Numbered from the stretch's first letter, positions 17,589 to 26,354 are shown. The stretch: DNA of 64,000 bases from Mesorhizobium sp. AR02 (GCF_024746835.1 NZ_CP080531.1:4980001-5044000), one strand, 5' to 3'. Numbers and translations: made by a program. Notes: generated by a model not told the origin, from the letters alone.

Positions 17589-18059
17589 GGGGGGCAGAGC
17601 TTCGTTGTCAGCGCTTAGCATCTAAGTCTCGAACGTCTTGGCAAGGCCGAATGCCAATCGTCAGCTTGTGGAATGAAATTGCAATAAGCAGCCATCTGCC
17701 CGCGACTCCGTTGTCGAGCGCTAGGCTCAGATCATCCGTGTGCGTCATCTCCTCGCCTACGAGGATCATCTGGCGATCCTTCCGCCCCTGATGTTGGCGG
17801 GTAGTAGAGCAACTGGCCGATGGCTGCGCACATCGTTGCGAAGGCACCAGGGGAACTCCGCCTCCGGATGTCGCTTGCGAAGAAACACGACGAACTGCTT
17901 GTGCAACTTGTCATGCTGGGGAATGGAAGCTCCACAGCTACAGCTTAGGAATCGAGGCCGCAACCGCTAGATGAGGCGCTACATCCGGGCTCCGGCGGAG
18001 ATTCTTCGGCAAGTTCCATTGCTGCAAAAGAACATTGTAAGTCCTCGCTCAGGCCGACA
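17589..18059. other. Intergenic gap without a supported gene
   Basis: 471 bases between the MoaD-like gene and the 3' end of the glycosyltransferase gene. Only short open frames without recognisable motifs or good ribosome binding sites are present on either strand. It marks the left edge of the less GC-rich S53 operon. Confidence 0.6.
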
Positions 18060-19280
18060 CTATTGATTCGAACCCACAAGTTGCTCATAGCGGTCCGCCA
18101 ACTGGCGTATATGCTCCACTCCCCACGCCCTAGCGAGGCCAGTACCGGGACGATACAAGAAGGAATTGAGCTGCATTCCATATAAACGATGGATCGCCGC
18201 TTCTATCCACGGGTTCTGCGTATTCTGGTCTCGGACAAAGTTCGGCAGCGCTTGGCTGTAGTAGGGAATGCTATCAAGGCAACGATTGACGAAATTGCGC
18301 CTGCCGCTCTGCTGGAGATAGCCAAGTCGCGGAGAAAAAGTATCTGCGTTGTGCAGCACAAAGTGCCATGCGTCTGCCAGCGCTTCGGGATCGAAGACGC
18401 AGCAGATCCCTGCCCGCTCGGGCATGATTGCGAAACCTTGACGCGCGTACTGATTGAATTCGCGAAAGCAGACGACGGGCAAATTGCAACTCATCGCCTC
18501 CCCGATACTGCGGTTTTTCCCCTCGATCAACGACCCGAGCACGAATACCCGAGCACGCGAGTAAAATCGAGGCAACTCGCTCCAGTGGTTCACATATCCT
18601 CTCAGGTCAATGAAGTCTTCCACTCGTCCGAGCAGCCGTTGCAGCATCGCAAGCTGCTCTCGTGCGTACGGGGGGAGAGACGCCGCGGTGACACCGCCTC
18701 GATGCCCGGTTATCAATGTCATGCGCAGTGGCGAGCGATATTTTGCCCGGTAAACCAGGAGTGCCCTGCCAATCATCTCGATGTTCTTTACGTCTTGAAG
18801 ACGTGAAACGCAGAGGACGTCAATGTCCCGTTGCGTCCCTCGCACCGGCGCAAAACGAAATTCGTCAAGGAAGTCGGTCTCTGCTAGCGGGATCAGCGGA
18901 ATGTTTGATTTCTCGGGGTTGCGGTCGCGAAACCATTTTTCCCGAGCTGCATTCCGATAACAGGCAAGATACCCATCTGCCTGTTCCGACCAGGGGTAAG
19001 AGGAAAACATGCTGTAAGCCATCGAGTTGAAGAGGGTAGAAAGCTTCGGGGCAGCATGGCCAAGAAAATCTACCCCTCTGCTGAAATATAGACCTTTGAC
19101 GAAAACACCATCATAGAACATCGGCGGCAGAACTACACATATATCTACCCCTGAAATAGCGTCTGCATCATCTTCCATCAATTCCCATGTAAATGAATCT
19201 ATATCTGTATATATTTCAGATATTGACTTTTTGATATTTGGATCACTGATATATTCTATCGGGAATCGACCATGAGCCAT
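18060..19280 (-). CDS. Glycosyltransferase, GT4-like
   Basis: A 406-aa retaining-type glycosyltransferase of the GT-B fold. The C-terminal half has the typical DVLCVSRLQDVKNIEMIGRAL strand-helix near residue 155 and an FIDLRGYVNHWSELPRFYSRARVFVLGS region. The donor-binding E-x7-E motif is present as EGKNRSIGEAMSCNLPVVCF. The N-terminal acceptor domain is divergent. It is the last gene of a seven-gene leftward operon, 15 bases after the SDR gene. In this context it may glycosylate a hydroxylated residue of the operon's own Pro/Thr-rich protease tail; a free metabolite acceptor is the alternative. Confidence 0.82.
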   Translation of the reverse strand: MAHGRFPIEYISDPNIKKSISEIYTDIDSFTWELMEDDADAISGVDICVVLPPMFYDGVFVKGLYFSRGVDFLGHAAPKLSTLFNSMAYSMFSSYPWSEQADGYLACYRNAAREKWFRDRNPEKSNIPLIPLAETDFLDEFRFAPVRGTQRDIDVLCVSRLQDVKNIEMIGRALLVYRAKYRSPLRMTLITGHRGGVTAASLPPYAREQLAMLQRLLGRVEDFIDLRGYVNHWSELPRFYSRARVFVLGSLIEGKNRSIGEAMSCNLPVVCFREFNQYARQGFAIMPERAGICCVFDPEALADAWHFVLHNADTFSPRLGYLQQSGRRNFVNRCLDSIPYYSQALPNFVRDQNTQNPWIEAAIHRLYGMQLNSFLYRPGTGLARAWGVEHIRQLADRYEQLVGSNQ

Positions 19281-19295
19281 TACTTGCCCTCCGCA

Positions 19296-20045
19296 TCATG
19301 GAGAATACATCATCTCCCCATCGGCGTCGACCACCACTATCTGGCCAGTGATGGTCTCGGAGTCAATTCGATGCAGTAGCCGAGCGACATTCTCTGTCGT
19401 GACAATGCCGGGAAATGCGTTTGGAGCGACAGTGTTGACGCGCACGCCGAATGCGCGAAATTCGTTCGCCAAGTGACAACTCATATAATTAAGAGCGGCT
19501 TTGGATGCGCTATAGACACTCTGTTTCGGGTTCGGGTAAATGTATACTCCAGACGAACTCGAAACGTTGATTACGTTCCGGTTTATGTCGCGATTTTCCT
19601 GATGTCTATCGCGCCAGAACTCGTGTGCGATCTTGACCGATAATCTAAGCGGAACGACAACATTCATCTCAAACTGTTGCATAGCGCAATCGACGAGCGC
19701 CCTGTCGTCTACTGCCGATGCCCAGTGCGAGAAGACCGCACCGTTGATCAGCAGGTCGATTCTGCCAAACCGCGCTAAAGTGAGTTCGACGACTCGATCG
19801 ATTTGCGTCGTATCGAACAAGTCAGCCTTGATGACGAACAACGAGTCGGGGTCAGCGGCACCGGACATCTGCCTACATGGATCAACAATCTCGGTGTGTT
19901 GTGAAGGAAACAACGGAATGTTTTCGTGATAGACAGCCGCGATCTTGTATTCTTTCCTGAATATCTCGCAAAACATAGCCCCGAGCCTGCCGCTCGCACC
20001 AGTGAGGAGGCACACGCGCGACGAGATCATTGCTCTCGCGTCCAT
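19296..20045 (-). CDS. Short-chain dehydrogenase/reductase
   Basis: A 249-aa NAD(P)-dependent SDR. The cofactor loop TGASGRLG is at residues 15-22, DLLINGAVF replaces the usual NNAG strand, and the catalytic Ser-Tyr-Lys is seen as NVSSSSGVY ... YSASKAAL. The C terminus has the usual GQIVVVDADGEMMYSP end. Its start overlaps the end of the 2OG oxygenase gene by 19 bases, so the two are translationally coupled. It could oxidise a hydroxyl introduced by the oxygenase or prepare a sugar; substrate unknown. Confidence 0.88.
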   Translation of the reverse strand: MDARAMISSRVCLLTGASGRLGAMFCEIFRKEYKIAAVYHENIPLFPSQHTEIVDPCRQMSGAADPDSLFVIKADLFDTTQIDRVVELTLARFGRIDLLINGAVFSHWASAVDDRALVDCAMQQFEMNVVVPLRLSVKIAHEFWRDRHQENRDINRNVINVSSSSGVYIYPNPKQSVYSASKAALNYMSCHLANEFRAFGVRVNTVAPNAFPGIVTTENVARLLHRIDSETITGQIVVVDADGEMMYSP

Positions 20046-20821
20046 TCAACGATTTTGTCTTCACCCCAGCGCAAGTCAACGTCCTCGACACTACGATGCA
20101 GCCACATGATGAGACTGTTCCTCGCACCCCGCGTATTGCTCATGAAGCTGTGGAATGACCAGGGCGTACACTCGAACGCCAGGAGCGAATTGTTGAGAGG
20201 TGGAATGATGACGTCGGGACTGGTTACGGGGCTGTCCTTGTATCGATAGAGGCCGGTGCAGCCACCGTCTTCCCACTCCCACCCGTCGTTGCAGAGGTAG
20301 AAAATCATGGCCACGCCTCTGACCACCCTGCGTCCCGGCGGTTTGCCTTCGGGCACCACACCTCGCGCATAGCTGCATTGATCGTGCCTCACGATATTGA
20401 TCCCGTCGTCGCTGGGGTAGTCGACGAAGAAGGCAGGGTTGAGGTCGTTATGCACCCACCCATCAACGCTTCCGGGCGCGTGGTGGTGGATACCGCAATT
20501 GACATGTCCGGTACATGGCACCCGGAATAGCCCTGCGACCATGTCGTGAAAATGCCGTGACATGAACAATGCAAATGGCCCATTGTAGTCAAATGGAAAT
20601 GTCATCCCGTAAGCATCGTACCCTGGCATACTTCTCGCAATGCGTCGGCGGCGGGTCTGCCCGTCAAGTCCATCCTTGAGGATTCGGCGGAACGCCTGGT
20701 CAAGTTGGTTGTAATATTCCGAGATAAAGACCGACGTCGCAGTGACATGAAGGAAAGGGACCGAGGTCCTACACCAAGCGCGATTGTAAAGTACCTCCTC
20801 GAGGCGGAACTCGCTTAGCAT
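20027..20821 (-). CDS. 2-oxoglutarate/Fe(II)-dependent oxygenase (prolyl hydroxylase-like)
   Basis: A 264-aa jelly-roll oxygenase. Iron ligands fit His124-x-Asp126 (GWVHNDLNP) and His224 (PWSFHSF); Arg234 (GARNSLIMW) would bind 2-oxoglutarate. The strand order around RGVAMIFYLCNDGWEWEDGGCTGLYR resembles prolyl 4-hydroxylase-type enzymes. It is the fifth gene of the S53 operon. Hydroxylation of Pro or another residue in the Pro/Thr tail of the protease is an attractive inference. A free small-molecule substrate cannot be excluded. Confidence 0.8.
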   Translation of the reverse strand: MLSEFRLEEVLYNRAWCRTSVPFLHVTATSVFISEYYNQLDQAFRRILKDGLDGQTRRRRIARSMPGYDAYGMTFPFDYNGPFALFMSRHFHDMVAGLFRVPCTGHVNCGIHHHAPGSVDGWVHNDLNPAFFVDYPSDDGINIVRHDQCSYARGVVPEGKPPGRRVVRGVAMIFYLCNDGWEWEDGGCTGLYRYKDSPVTSPDVIIPPLNNSLLAFECTPWSFHSFMSNTRGARNSLIMWLHRSVEDVDLRWGEDKIVEWTREQ

Positions 20822-20875
20822 GATCGCTCCTCCTGAGCTCGCCCTGTCACGCGACTAAAGGGCCTAGTCGCTCGT

Positions 20876-21667
20876 TTAGGATGTCCTGACGCCGGCCAAC
20901 CGAGGGCCTGGTCCGCTTGCATAATGAACACCTGTTGGTGCTTCTGAAGAGAGACTCTTCGACACGCCTTTCATGCTGAGATACCGTTCGATCCATTCCT
21001 CAGTAACCTCGTCTGCCTGCCGCCTTAGGCGCGAGCGGATCTGTCCTAGTTTCGTATCTTCGATTCCGAGATGCTGCAGAACCCGCTCGACCGCTTCGAC
21101 GTGATTGTTGCAAAACTCTTCATAGACAAGAACAAGCGGGTCAATATCATGCTCGTCGAAATATCGTTGCCAGCATGCCTCATGACGCAGCAGAAGGCGC
21201 TCCAGCTGTAAAATGCGTTCGAAATCAAAATCCGGTACTGGAGCGATCGTGGGGGAAATCCCTGGTATATCCCACCAAACGCCCGTTCGAGTAGCGCGGT
21301 AGTAGGAGACGGCCTGTCGGACTTTATCTCGCCGGGTCAGCCAGATGTATTTCAATTTCGGAAAACGCCGAGCCATCAACAGCGCAACAGGTAGCTCTCC
21401 GGGCTGTCGATGGGATATGATCCGTGGTGCATGCTCGAATTGATACCAATGTAATTTTGCACCAAAGACGCGGTTCTTGGTCATACCCTTGCGTATGATG
21501 CGGTTGACAGCTGACTGTAGAGCGTCACTCTTCATAGCTGAAAAGAGTTGCGGCTCGAAGTATTCGCGTGGACGTCCGGCCACACCTGTCTTCTCAAGGG
21601 ACTCTGCTAGAAGCCAACTGCCCGAACGAGGCAGCGTACAGATGAAATAGCTTGCGTCCGGCGTCAC
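20876..21667 (-). CDS. Stf0-type sulfotransferase
   Basis: A 263-aa PAPS-dependent sulfotransferase. The 5'-phosphosulfate loop is TLPRSGSWLLAESL at residues 11-24, GRPREYFEP at 31-39 is characteristic of the Stf0 (trehalose sulfotransferase) group, and IWLTRRDKVRQAVSY at 108-122 is the 3'-phosphate-binding segment. Stf0 enzymes sulfate sugars, so with the GT4 gene in the same operon a sulfated glycan is plausible. The gene lies 15 bases after the methyltransferase and 54 bases before the oxygenase. Confidence 0.88.
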   Translation of the reverse strand: MTPDASYFICTLPRSGSWLLAESLEKTGVAGRPREYFEPQLFSAMKSDALQSAVNRIIRKGMTKNRVFGAKLHWYQFEHAPRIISHRQPGELPVALLMARRFPKLKYIWLTRRDKVRQAVSYYRATRTGVWWDIPGISPTIAPVPDFDFERILQLERLLLRHEACWQRYFDEHDIDPLVLVYEEFCNNHVEAVERVLQHLGIEDTKLGQIRSRLRRQADEVTEEWIERYLSMKGVSKSLSSEAPTGVHYASGPGPRLAGVRTS

Positions 21668-21682
21668 AACTTACTTCCTTAT

Positions 21683-22477
21683 TCAGGCCGTTGAGATCTT
21701 TTGTGCATACAGGGACAGAAATGCAGGCGCGAAGGTCTGAACGTGCTCCTCGATCCGCGGCCCGTCGGGTTGACCGTGCGCCTTCCGCTCGGCGAAGTGA
21801 CGGATACTGAAGCCGGCGTCGCACAATCCGCCGATTAGGGCAGTATGTGTGTGAAGGTAATGGATACACTCCGCGCTTTGTCCATCGACCGTGGACTGGC
21901 GGCTGACCCAGCCATAGCCAGACACATATGGGATCACGAGTTCATAGCCGCGACCTGTCCAAGGACGATCGTCGGACAATTGCATATGCGCGGGGCTCCA
22001 GTGCTCGGCCATATAGCAGCCTTTCGGCCGCAGAACCTTCGCGACCTCGGTATATAGTCGGTGGACGTCTGGAATATAGCACGAGGAGACCGCCTGATAG
22101 ACGAGGTCGAAATCCCGTCCGTGGAGCGTGGATAGGTCCAGCATATCCGCTTCCACGCACTCCAGATCATAGCCGAGGGCAGTTGCCACGCTGACATCTA
22201 GGCCGATCTGTTCAGGGCAAAGGTCTACGGAAGTGACGCGGCACTCCAGCGAAGCGAACATCGGTGCCTGCTGGCCGCCGCCTGATCCGAGACAAAGCAC
22301 ATGGCGGACTTCAGACCAATCGATCCAAGCGTTAGGATCGAGCCACGCTCTCACCCAGTTGGCGCTCTGTCGTGGATAGGGGCGTGACGAATCAGATCCG
22401 TTTCTGGCAAGATAGGACCACGCTAGCCTATTCATCGTCTTGTAGTCGAAAGTCCCGTTCCAGGTTTCCGATTGCAC
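21683..22477 (-). CDS. Class I SAM-dependent methyltransferase
   Basis: A 264-aa methyltransferase. SAM motif I is HVLCLGSGGGQQAP near residues 59-72, the acidic residue ends VTSVDLCPEQ, DMLDLS marks the adenine region, and FDLVYQAVSSCYIPDV is the strand 4 segment. It was possibly acquired with its operon neighbours, which share its lower GC content. It sits 16 bases downstream of the cupin_8 gene and 15 bases upstream of the sulfotransferase gene. The methyl acceptor is unknown; sugar, hydroxyl or peptide acceptors would all fit. Confidence 0.88.
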   Translation of the reverse strand: MQSETWNGTFDYKTMNRLAWSYLARNGSDSSRPYPRQSANWVRAWLDPNAWIDWSEVRHVLCLGSGGGQQAPMFASLECRVTSVDLCPEQIGLDVSVATALGYDLECVEADMLDLSTLHGRDFDLVYQAVSSCYIPDVHRLYTEVAKVLRPKGCYMAEHWSPAHMQLSDDRPWTGRGYELVIPYVSGYGWVSRQSTVDGQSAECIHYLHTHTALIGGLCDAGFSIRHFAERKAHGQPDGPRIEEHVQTFAPAFLSLYAQKISTA

Positions 22478-22493
22478 TCCAACCTCTCTATTC

Positions 22494-23576
22494 TTAAGGG
22501 CGAGGTAGGTACCAATTAAACTCGTTTGGATAGTGAAAATTTGTGTAGGATACCATAATGGAAATATCTATAGACTGAACATAATGCCACCATCCAACAG
22601 GTATAAAAAGAACGTCTCCAGGAAACAATGTTAAAGTAATTGGTGATGCCTCACTGTACAGCGGATGGATATTGTAGTCAGGACTTGAACAATCCACTCC
22701 TCCATAGCATCCAACTTCATTATATACGAATGGGGTGTCTTCTGGTGAAAGTAGTATGAAGCGCTTTTTGCCAAATATTTGAGCAACAAGTACATTCATC
22801 AGGTCGTGATGTAGAGGTGTAATCGTTCCGGACGGTCCAAACCAAAAAAAAGTCTTCTTTTTGCCGTCATTGTGATTTATGTATTCATCAATCCGTGGAG
22901 CCTGGTCATAGAGTTTGGCGAATTCTTCCCTTTCAAAGAAGTGGTTGTTGGCAACCAGATAATAATCGTTACTCGACCCACCGGCGGTCACCATCGACAC
23001 GTATTCGGCCATGTTTAGTTCGCGACGGTGTAGATCAGAATTCAGTTCGTAGTGAGGGTCGGAGCCCCGCCCCGCCATGATCTGGACATTGGCGCTTCCG
23101 CACATTTCCGCGAGATACTCCGGCGTCCAGTCTCGGCGCGCAGCGCTCCCCGCAAGCATCCCGGTGAGGATAACAGGCCTGTTTGCGGCATAGTAGCGCT
23201 CAAGGAACTCGCTGCGTGAGATCTTGCTTCTGCGCTCAATCGTTTGCGCGTTGAAGGCCAGATTTCTCAATGCCTTTCGCACCTGGAGAACCGACTTGAG
23301 CTTCAGATATCGCTTCGTCATGAGTTCGGCAACGCGGCAATACGGGTTATCGCGTTCTGAGCGCAACTCCTCTTCGACGATATGACGGAAGTACCCAGCC
23401 TTCACAGCAGATTCAACAAGAACATCTGGCGAGGTTCCTAGAATTCTGTTCTCCGCGATCCAAGTCCGCCACTCTATAGGCAGAGATCGTTCGGCCATCA
23501 CGGGTATGTCGTCGGTACGCTGACGTCTCACGCTGCCAACCGGATCGACAGAACTTCGCTTTGCATTCGGCGGCAT
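22494..23576 (-). CDS. JmjC/cupin_8 domain 2OG oxygenase
   Basis: A 360-aa protein. The frame is open much further upstream, but that part is only the antisense-like shadow of the protease repeats. The ATG at 23576 follows GGGAGAAA and gives MPPNAKRSS. The C-terminal half is a FIH/JMJD-like cupin_8 hydroxylase domain: RPVILTGML, SGTITPLHHD with His256-x-Asp258, KRFILLSPED, then GDVLFIPVGWWHYVQSID with His331 as third iron ligand. Enzymes of this group hydroxylate protein side chains or act on peptides. It lies 58 bases after the S53 gene, separated by a strong hairpin. Confidence 0.85.
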   Translation of the reverse strand: MPPNAKRSSVDPVGSVRRQRTDDIPVMAERSLPIEWRTWIAENRILGTSPDVLVESAVKAGYFRHIVEEELRSERDNPYCRVAELMTKRYLKLKSVLQVRKALRNLAFNAQTIERRSKISRSEFLERYYAANRPVILTGMLAGSAARRDWTPEYLAEMCGSANVQIMAGRGSDPHYELNSDLHRRELNMAEYVSMVTAGGSSNDYYLVANNHFFEREEFAKLYDQAPRIDEYINHNDGKKKTFFWFGPSGTITPLHHDLMNVLVAQIFGKKRFILLSPEDTPFVYNEVGCYGGVDCSSPDYNIHPLYSEASPITLTLFPGDVLFIPVGWWHYVQSIDISIMVSYTNFHYPNEFNWYLPRP

Positions 23577-23596
23577 AGGGCGCTTTCTCCCAGATG

Positions 23597-23621
23597 CGGG
23601 CCCGGCTTGATGCCGGGCCCG
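23597..23621 (-). other. Perfect GC-rich hairpin between the protease and cupin_8 genes
   Basis: A 10-bp perfect stem (CGGGCCCGGC with its complement) and 5-base loop, starting 13 bases past the protease stop. There is no T tract, so it is better read as an attenuator or mRNA-stabilising structure than as a full terminator. Confidence 0.5.
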
Positions 23622-23634
23622 TTCACTTACACGT

Positions 23635-25836
23635 TCACTGCCCTGTTCTTCCCCGAGGTCCCTGGGTGCCCGGTCGGATACCCGCCGGTTTCGGCGCTGG
23701 GCCGGGCCGGCGCGGAGAGCGAGGCAATTTCTCTCCTCCCGGTCCCGGAGGCGGTCCAGGCGGAGGACCTGGAGGCGGTCCGGGTGGAGGACCTGGAGGA
23801 GTCGGCGTCGGCGTCGGTGTCGGTGTCGGTGTCGGCGGTGTCGGCGTCGGCGGGGGCGTCGGCGGAGGTGTCGGCGTCGGCGTCGGCGGCGGCGTAGGCG
23901 TCGGCGTCGGCGTCGGCGTCGGCGGCGGCGTAGGCGTAGGCGTAGGCGTAGGCGTAGGTGTCGGCGTCGGCGTCGGCGTCGGCGTAGGTGTCGGCGTCGG
24001 CGTCGGCGTAGGCGTAGGCGTAGGCGTAGGCGTAGGTGTTGGTGTCGGCGTCGGCGTAGGTGTTGGCGTTGGTGTCGGCGTCGGCGGATGCGGCGTCGGC
24101 GGCGTCGGCGGCGTCGGCGGCGTTGGCGGATGTGGCGTCGGCGGATGCGGCGTCGGCGGATGTGGCGTCGGCGGATGTGGCGTCGGCGGATGCGGCGTCG
24201 GCGGATGCGGCGTCGGCGGATGTGGCGTCGGCGGATGCGGCGTCGGCGGTGCTCCTGAACCACTTACGACGCTGGCAAGCGCTGTCCCCTTTATGCTGCC
24301 AAGGCCAGTGCAGGCATCCCATCCGGCTCCAGCCGCATAAGCTCCGCCGCCCGGAGTGTTGTTGTTGTTGCCCGACACTATATCGCGATAGCCAGCTCCC
24401 ATCATTTTGGGGCCATAAAGAATCGGATTGACAAATCCGACCTTTGGCTTTCCAGCAACGCTGCGTGCCTGGTTCAAACGGGCAATGAGGCCGGCATAGA
24501 GAGGCGCGACTGCGCTGGTACCTCCGAACACGAGATCATTGCCGTCAACGCGGACTTGATAACCAGTGCTGGGGTCGGCATTCGCCGCAACATCGGGAAC
24601 TCCACGTCCTACATGGCCGTCGTCAGCGGCTGAGGGGATGTGCGCTGAAGCTTGATAGGGAGGAACAGGGAACGCTTTACTGATCCCGCCTCCGGTTGCC
24701 CCCCGCCCTACACCATTGTTCCAGGAGACCTCCGACGCTATCGTGCCACCTGGCTGTGTGGCTAGGCTGGTACCTCCGCACGCAATCACATGTGGACTTG
24801 AGGCTGGGAAGTCCACATGCAGCGCGCCGTCGTGGACGCGATCGGTCGAACCGTCGTCCCCCGAGGCGACCAAAACCGTAACTCCGAGCGCCGCTGCGTC
24901 CCGAAAAGCCTGGTTCATGACGTTTCGGCTGCTTGGCGTCCAGCTGCTTTCAGCCGACCCCCAGCTGATCGATATGACGGAGGGTTTGTTTACCTGATCA
25001 TGAATCGCCGTCGTGATCGCATCTAGAAAACCGCGGTCAGTGTTCGGAGCGTAATAGACCACAATTCTGGCTGCCGGTGCGATCGCACCAGCAACCTCGA
25101 TGTCAAGCATTACTTCACCATCAGCGCTATTCGGATCTCCGGTAGGAGAATTCGTCGCGCCGTCGACCGAGATCGCGACAACCTGCGGCGGGGTCAGTCC
25201 CAATCCGCTGAAGTAGGTCTGGAGATCTGCCGCTACGTGGCCTCCACCCAATTCGATAACGGCGATGCACTCGCCCGTTCCGTCGCCGCTTGGAAAGTCA
25301 TAGGCAGTTGCTAGCTGCAGCGGCGTAAAGGTTTGAGCTGCTGGTCCTGCCAAGGGACGAAACCCGACGCTCGCAAGGCGAAAGTGGGGCCTTGCTTGCG
25401 GACGTCGATCAAGGCCGAATACCCCTGCCACCACGCCTGCGATGGCACGTGGAACCGAGATCATGCCGGTGCGTCCGATGTAACTTCCCTTCGAGTATTC
25501 GAAGTGGCGGAGTTCCACGCCAAAGGCACGGTTCAGGTTTGCAACCGTTCCCGAAAGCCTCACCGACCGACGTGGTATACTGACGTGGCCAATATCGAGC
25601 CCGTGATTTGCAGCAAACCGCTGGATTCGCTCGATATCCCTCGTATCCGCGCCATGCGCATTATTGAATTGTTGATGGCTTAGATGTTGGCCCCAAACGC
25701 GTGGGGCCAGCGCCTGCTTTCGGTGCAAATAGATCGTAATATCCAGACGGAGATTCGGATCCACAGGCTTGGCGGCAATCGCTCCAACCATCGGCAACCG
25801 ATTGCTACCCTTAATGTGATCTCTCAAGACAGGCAT
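23635..25836 (-). CDS. S53 family (sedolisin/kumamolisin-like) peptidase with long Pro/Thr-rich tail
   Basis: A 733-aa serine-carboxyl peptidase. Residues ~20-145 are the activation prodomain (LHRKQALAPR, VSIPRRSVRLSGTVANLNRAFGVE). The catalytic domain keeps Glu241 and Asp245 (GEVMLDIE), Asp327 (SGDD), Ser441 (GGTSAVAP) and the calcium site YRDIVSG/GWDACTGLGS. Residues ~529-733 are an unusual tail: eight or more TPHPP units, a long (PT)n stretch, GPPP repeats and a basic end. No classical signal peptide is visible at the N terminus. The start has GGGGAGG upstream. It is the first gene of a seven-gene modification operon, and the tail is the obvious candidate target of its partners. Confidence 0.92.
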   Translation of the reverse strand: MPVLRDHIKGSNRLPMVGAIAAKPVDPNLRLDITIYLHRKQALAPRVWGQHLSHQQFNNAHGADTRDIERIQRFAANHGLDIGHVSIPRRSVRLSGTVANLNRAFGVELRHFEYSKGSYIGRTGMISVPRAIAGVVAGVFGLDRRPQARPHFRLASVGFRPLAGPAAQTFTPLQLATAYDFPSGDGTGECIAVIELGGGHVAADLQTYFSGLGLTPPQVVAISVDGATNSPTGDPNSADGEVMLDIEVAGAIAPAARIVVYYAPNTDRGFLDAITTAIHDQVNKPSVISISWGSAESSWTPSSRNVMNQAFRDAAALGVTVLVASGDDGSTDRVHDGALHVDFPASSPHVIACGGTSLATQPGGTIASEVSWNNGVGRGATGGGISKAFPVPPYQASAHIPSAADDGHVGRGVPDVAANADPSTGYQVRVDGNDLVFGGTSAVAPLYAGLIARLNQARSVAGKPKVGFVNPILYGPKMMGAGYRDIVSGNNNNTPGGGAYAAGAGWDACTGLGSIKGTALASVVSGSGAPPTPHPPTPHPPTPHPPTPHPPTPHPPTPHPPTPHPPTPHPPTPPTPPTPPTPHPPTPTPTPTPTPTPTPTPTPTPTPTPTPTPTPTPTPTPTPTPTPTPTPTPTPTPPPTPTPTPTPTPPPTPTPTPPPTPPPTPTPPTPTPTPTPTPTPPGPPPGPPPGPPPGPPPGPGGEKLPRSPRRPGPAPKPAGIRPGTQGPRGRTGQ
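23760..24250 (-). repeat. Coding microsatellite/minisatellite encoding the Pro/Thr tail
   Basis: About 490 bases of near-perfect tandem repeats. There are 6-base GGCGTC/GGCGTA units (Pro-Thr in the minus frame) and, from about 24120, 15-base GGCGGATGTGGCGTC-type units encoding TPHPP. Synonymous GTC/GTA/GTT variants are arranged in blocks, which suggests expansion by slippage or unequal crossing-over. Every frame is open through it, so spurious overlapping frames appear here. Confidence 0.9.
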
Positions 25837-26091
25837 CTTGGTGGCCTCCCCAGGTAATTCCTTCTCTTGGACTACATTAGCATTTCATCACAAGCACTCT
25901 GAGCGTGTCAACTGAAAGTTAATAAATGTGATTTTGGCAAAGAAAACAAACACTTCACTCGTCTTTCCCTATTCTTATCGCTTGGCATGCATTCGAAGTA
26001 GTTTTAATTATTTATTAAACAGTATTTTATCTCGCTATCCATGATAAGCAATGGCTTGGGCGGAATTCTTCAGATGCTTGGCTAAGTTCTG
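25837..26091. promoter_or_regulatory. AT-rich upstream region of the S53 operon
   Basis: About 250 bases that include a markedly AT-rich stretch (25900-26040) rich in TTTATT and TTAAT strings, unlike the GC-rich surroundings. No gene is visible. As the only sizeable spacer before a seven-gene operon it is the likely promoter region. I could not assign -35/-10 boxes with confidence. Confidence 0.4.
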
Positions 26092-26240
26092 AGGCGCGCG
26101 CCGGCGACAGTCCTTCCTTGCGCGCTCCAGCTGGCGGTCCCAGACGAAGCGTTCCAGTGTTGCGCCTTAGCTCTCGAGGGCTCGGTGCAGGTGGCGGAAG
26201 CGGCTCTTCTTAAGCATCTTGTTCGTGACATGGCGGCCGA
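26092..26240 (-). pseudogene. Remnant of an AraC-family regulator HTH domain
   Basis: Read leftwards, this matches the HTH-encoding part of the intact AraC-type gene at 32906-33874. Shared strings include GGCGGTCCCAGACGAAGCGTTC and GCGCGGTGCAGGT-like stretches encoding HRAFEGEGATLERFVWDRRLE, but here there is an in-frame stop and indels. There is no start and no sensor domain. It lies between the S53 operon promoter region and the SPFH genes. Confidence 0.75.
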
Positions 26241-26354
26241 CTGTAGAGCACCGCGAGATCGCACGCTGACATCCATATCAAGCAGCTGCAGCGCCCGCAG
26301 TGCGGTCGCCTGCCCAAGCGGCTCGGTCCCGACCTATGCTTCTCCTTCCCACCC

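Noticed and set aside
23577..24263. N-terminal 229-residue Arg-rich extension of the cupin_8 protein
   Set aside because: It is a shadow of the protease repeats in another frame. The ATG at 23576 has a ribosome binding site and starts a normal-length protein.
23607..24431. Long open frames on the plus strand and other frames through the Gly-Val/Ala-Asp repeats
   Set aside because: They are shadows of the GGCGTC-type tandem repeat, which lacks stops in every frame. Only the minus frame continues into the conserved S53 catalytic domain.
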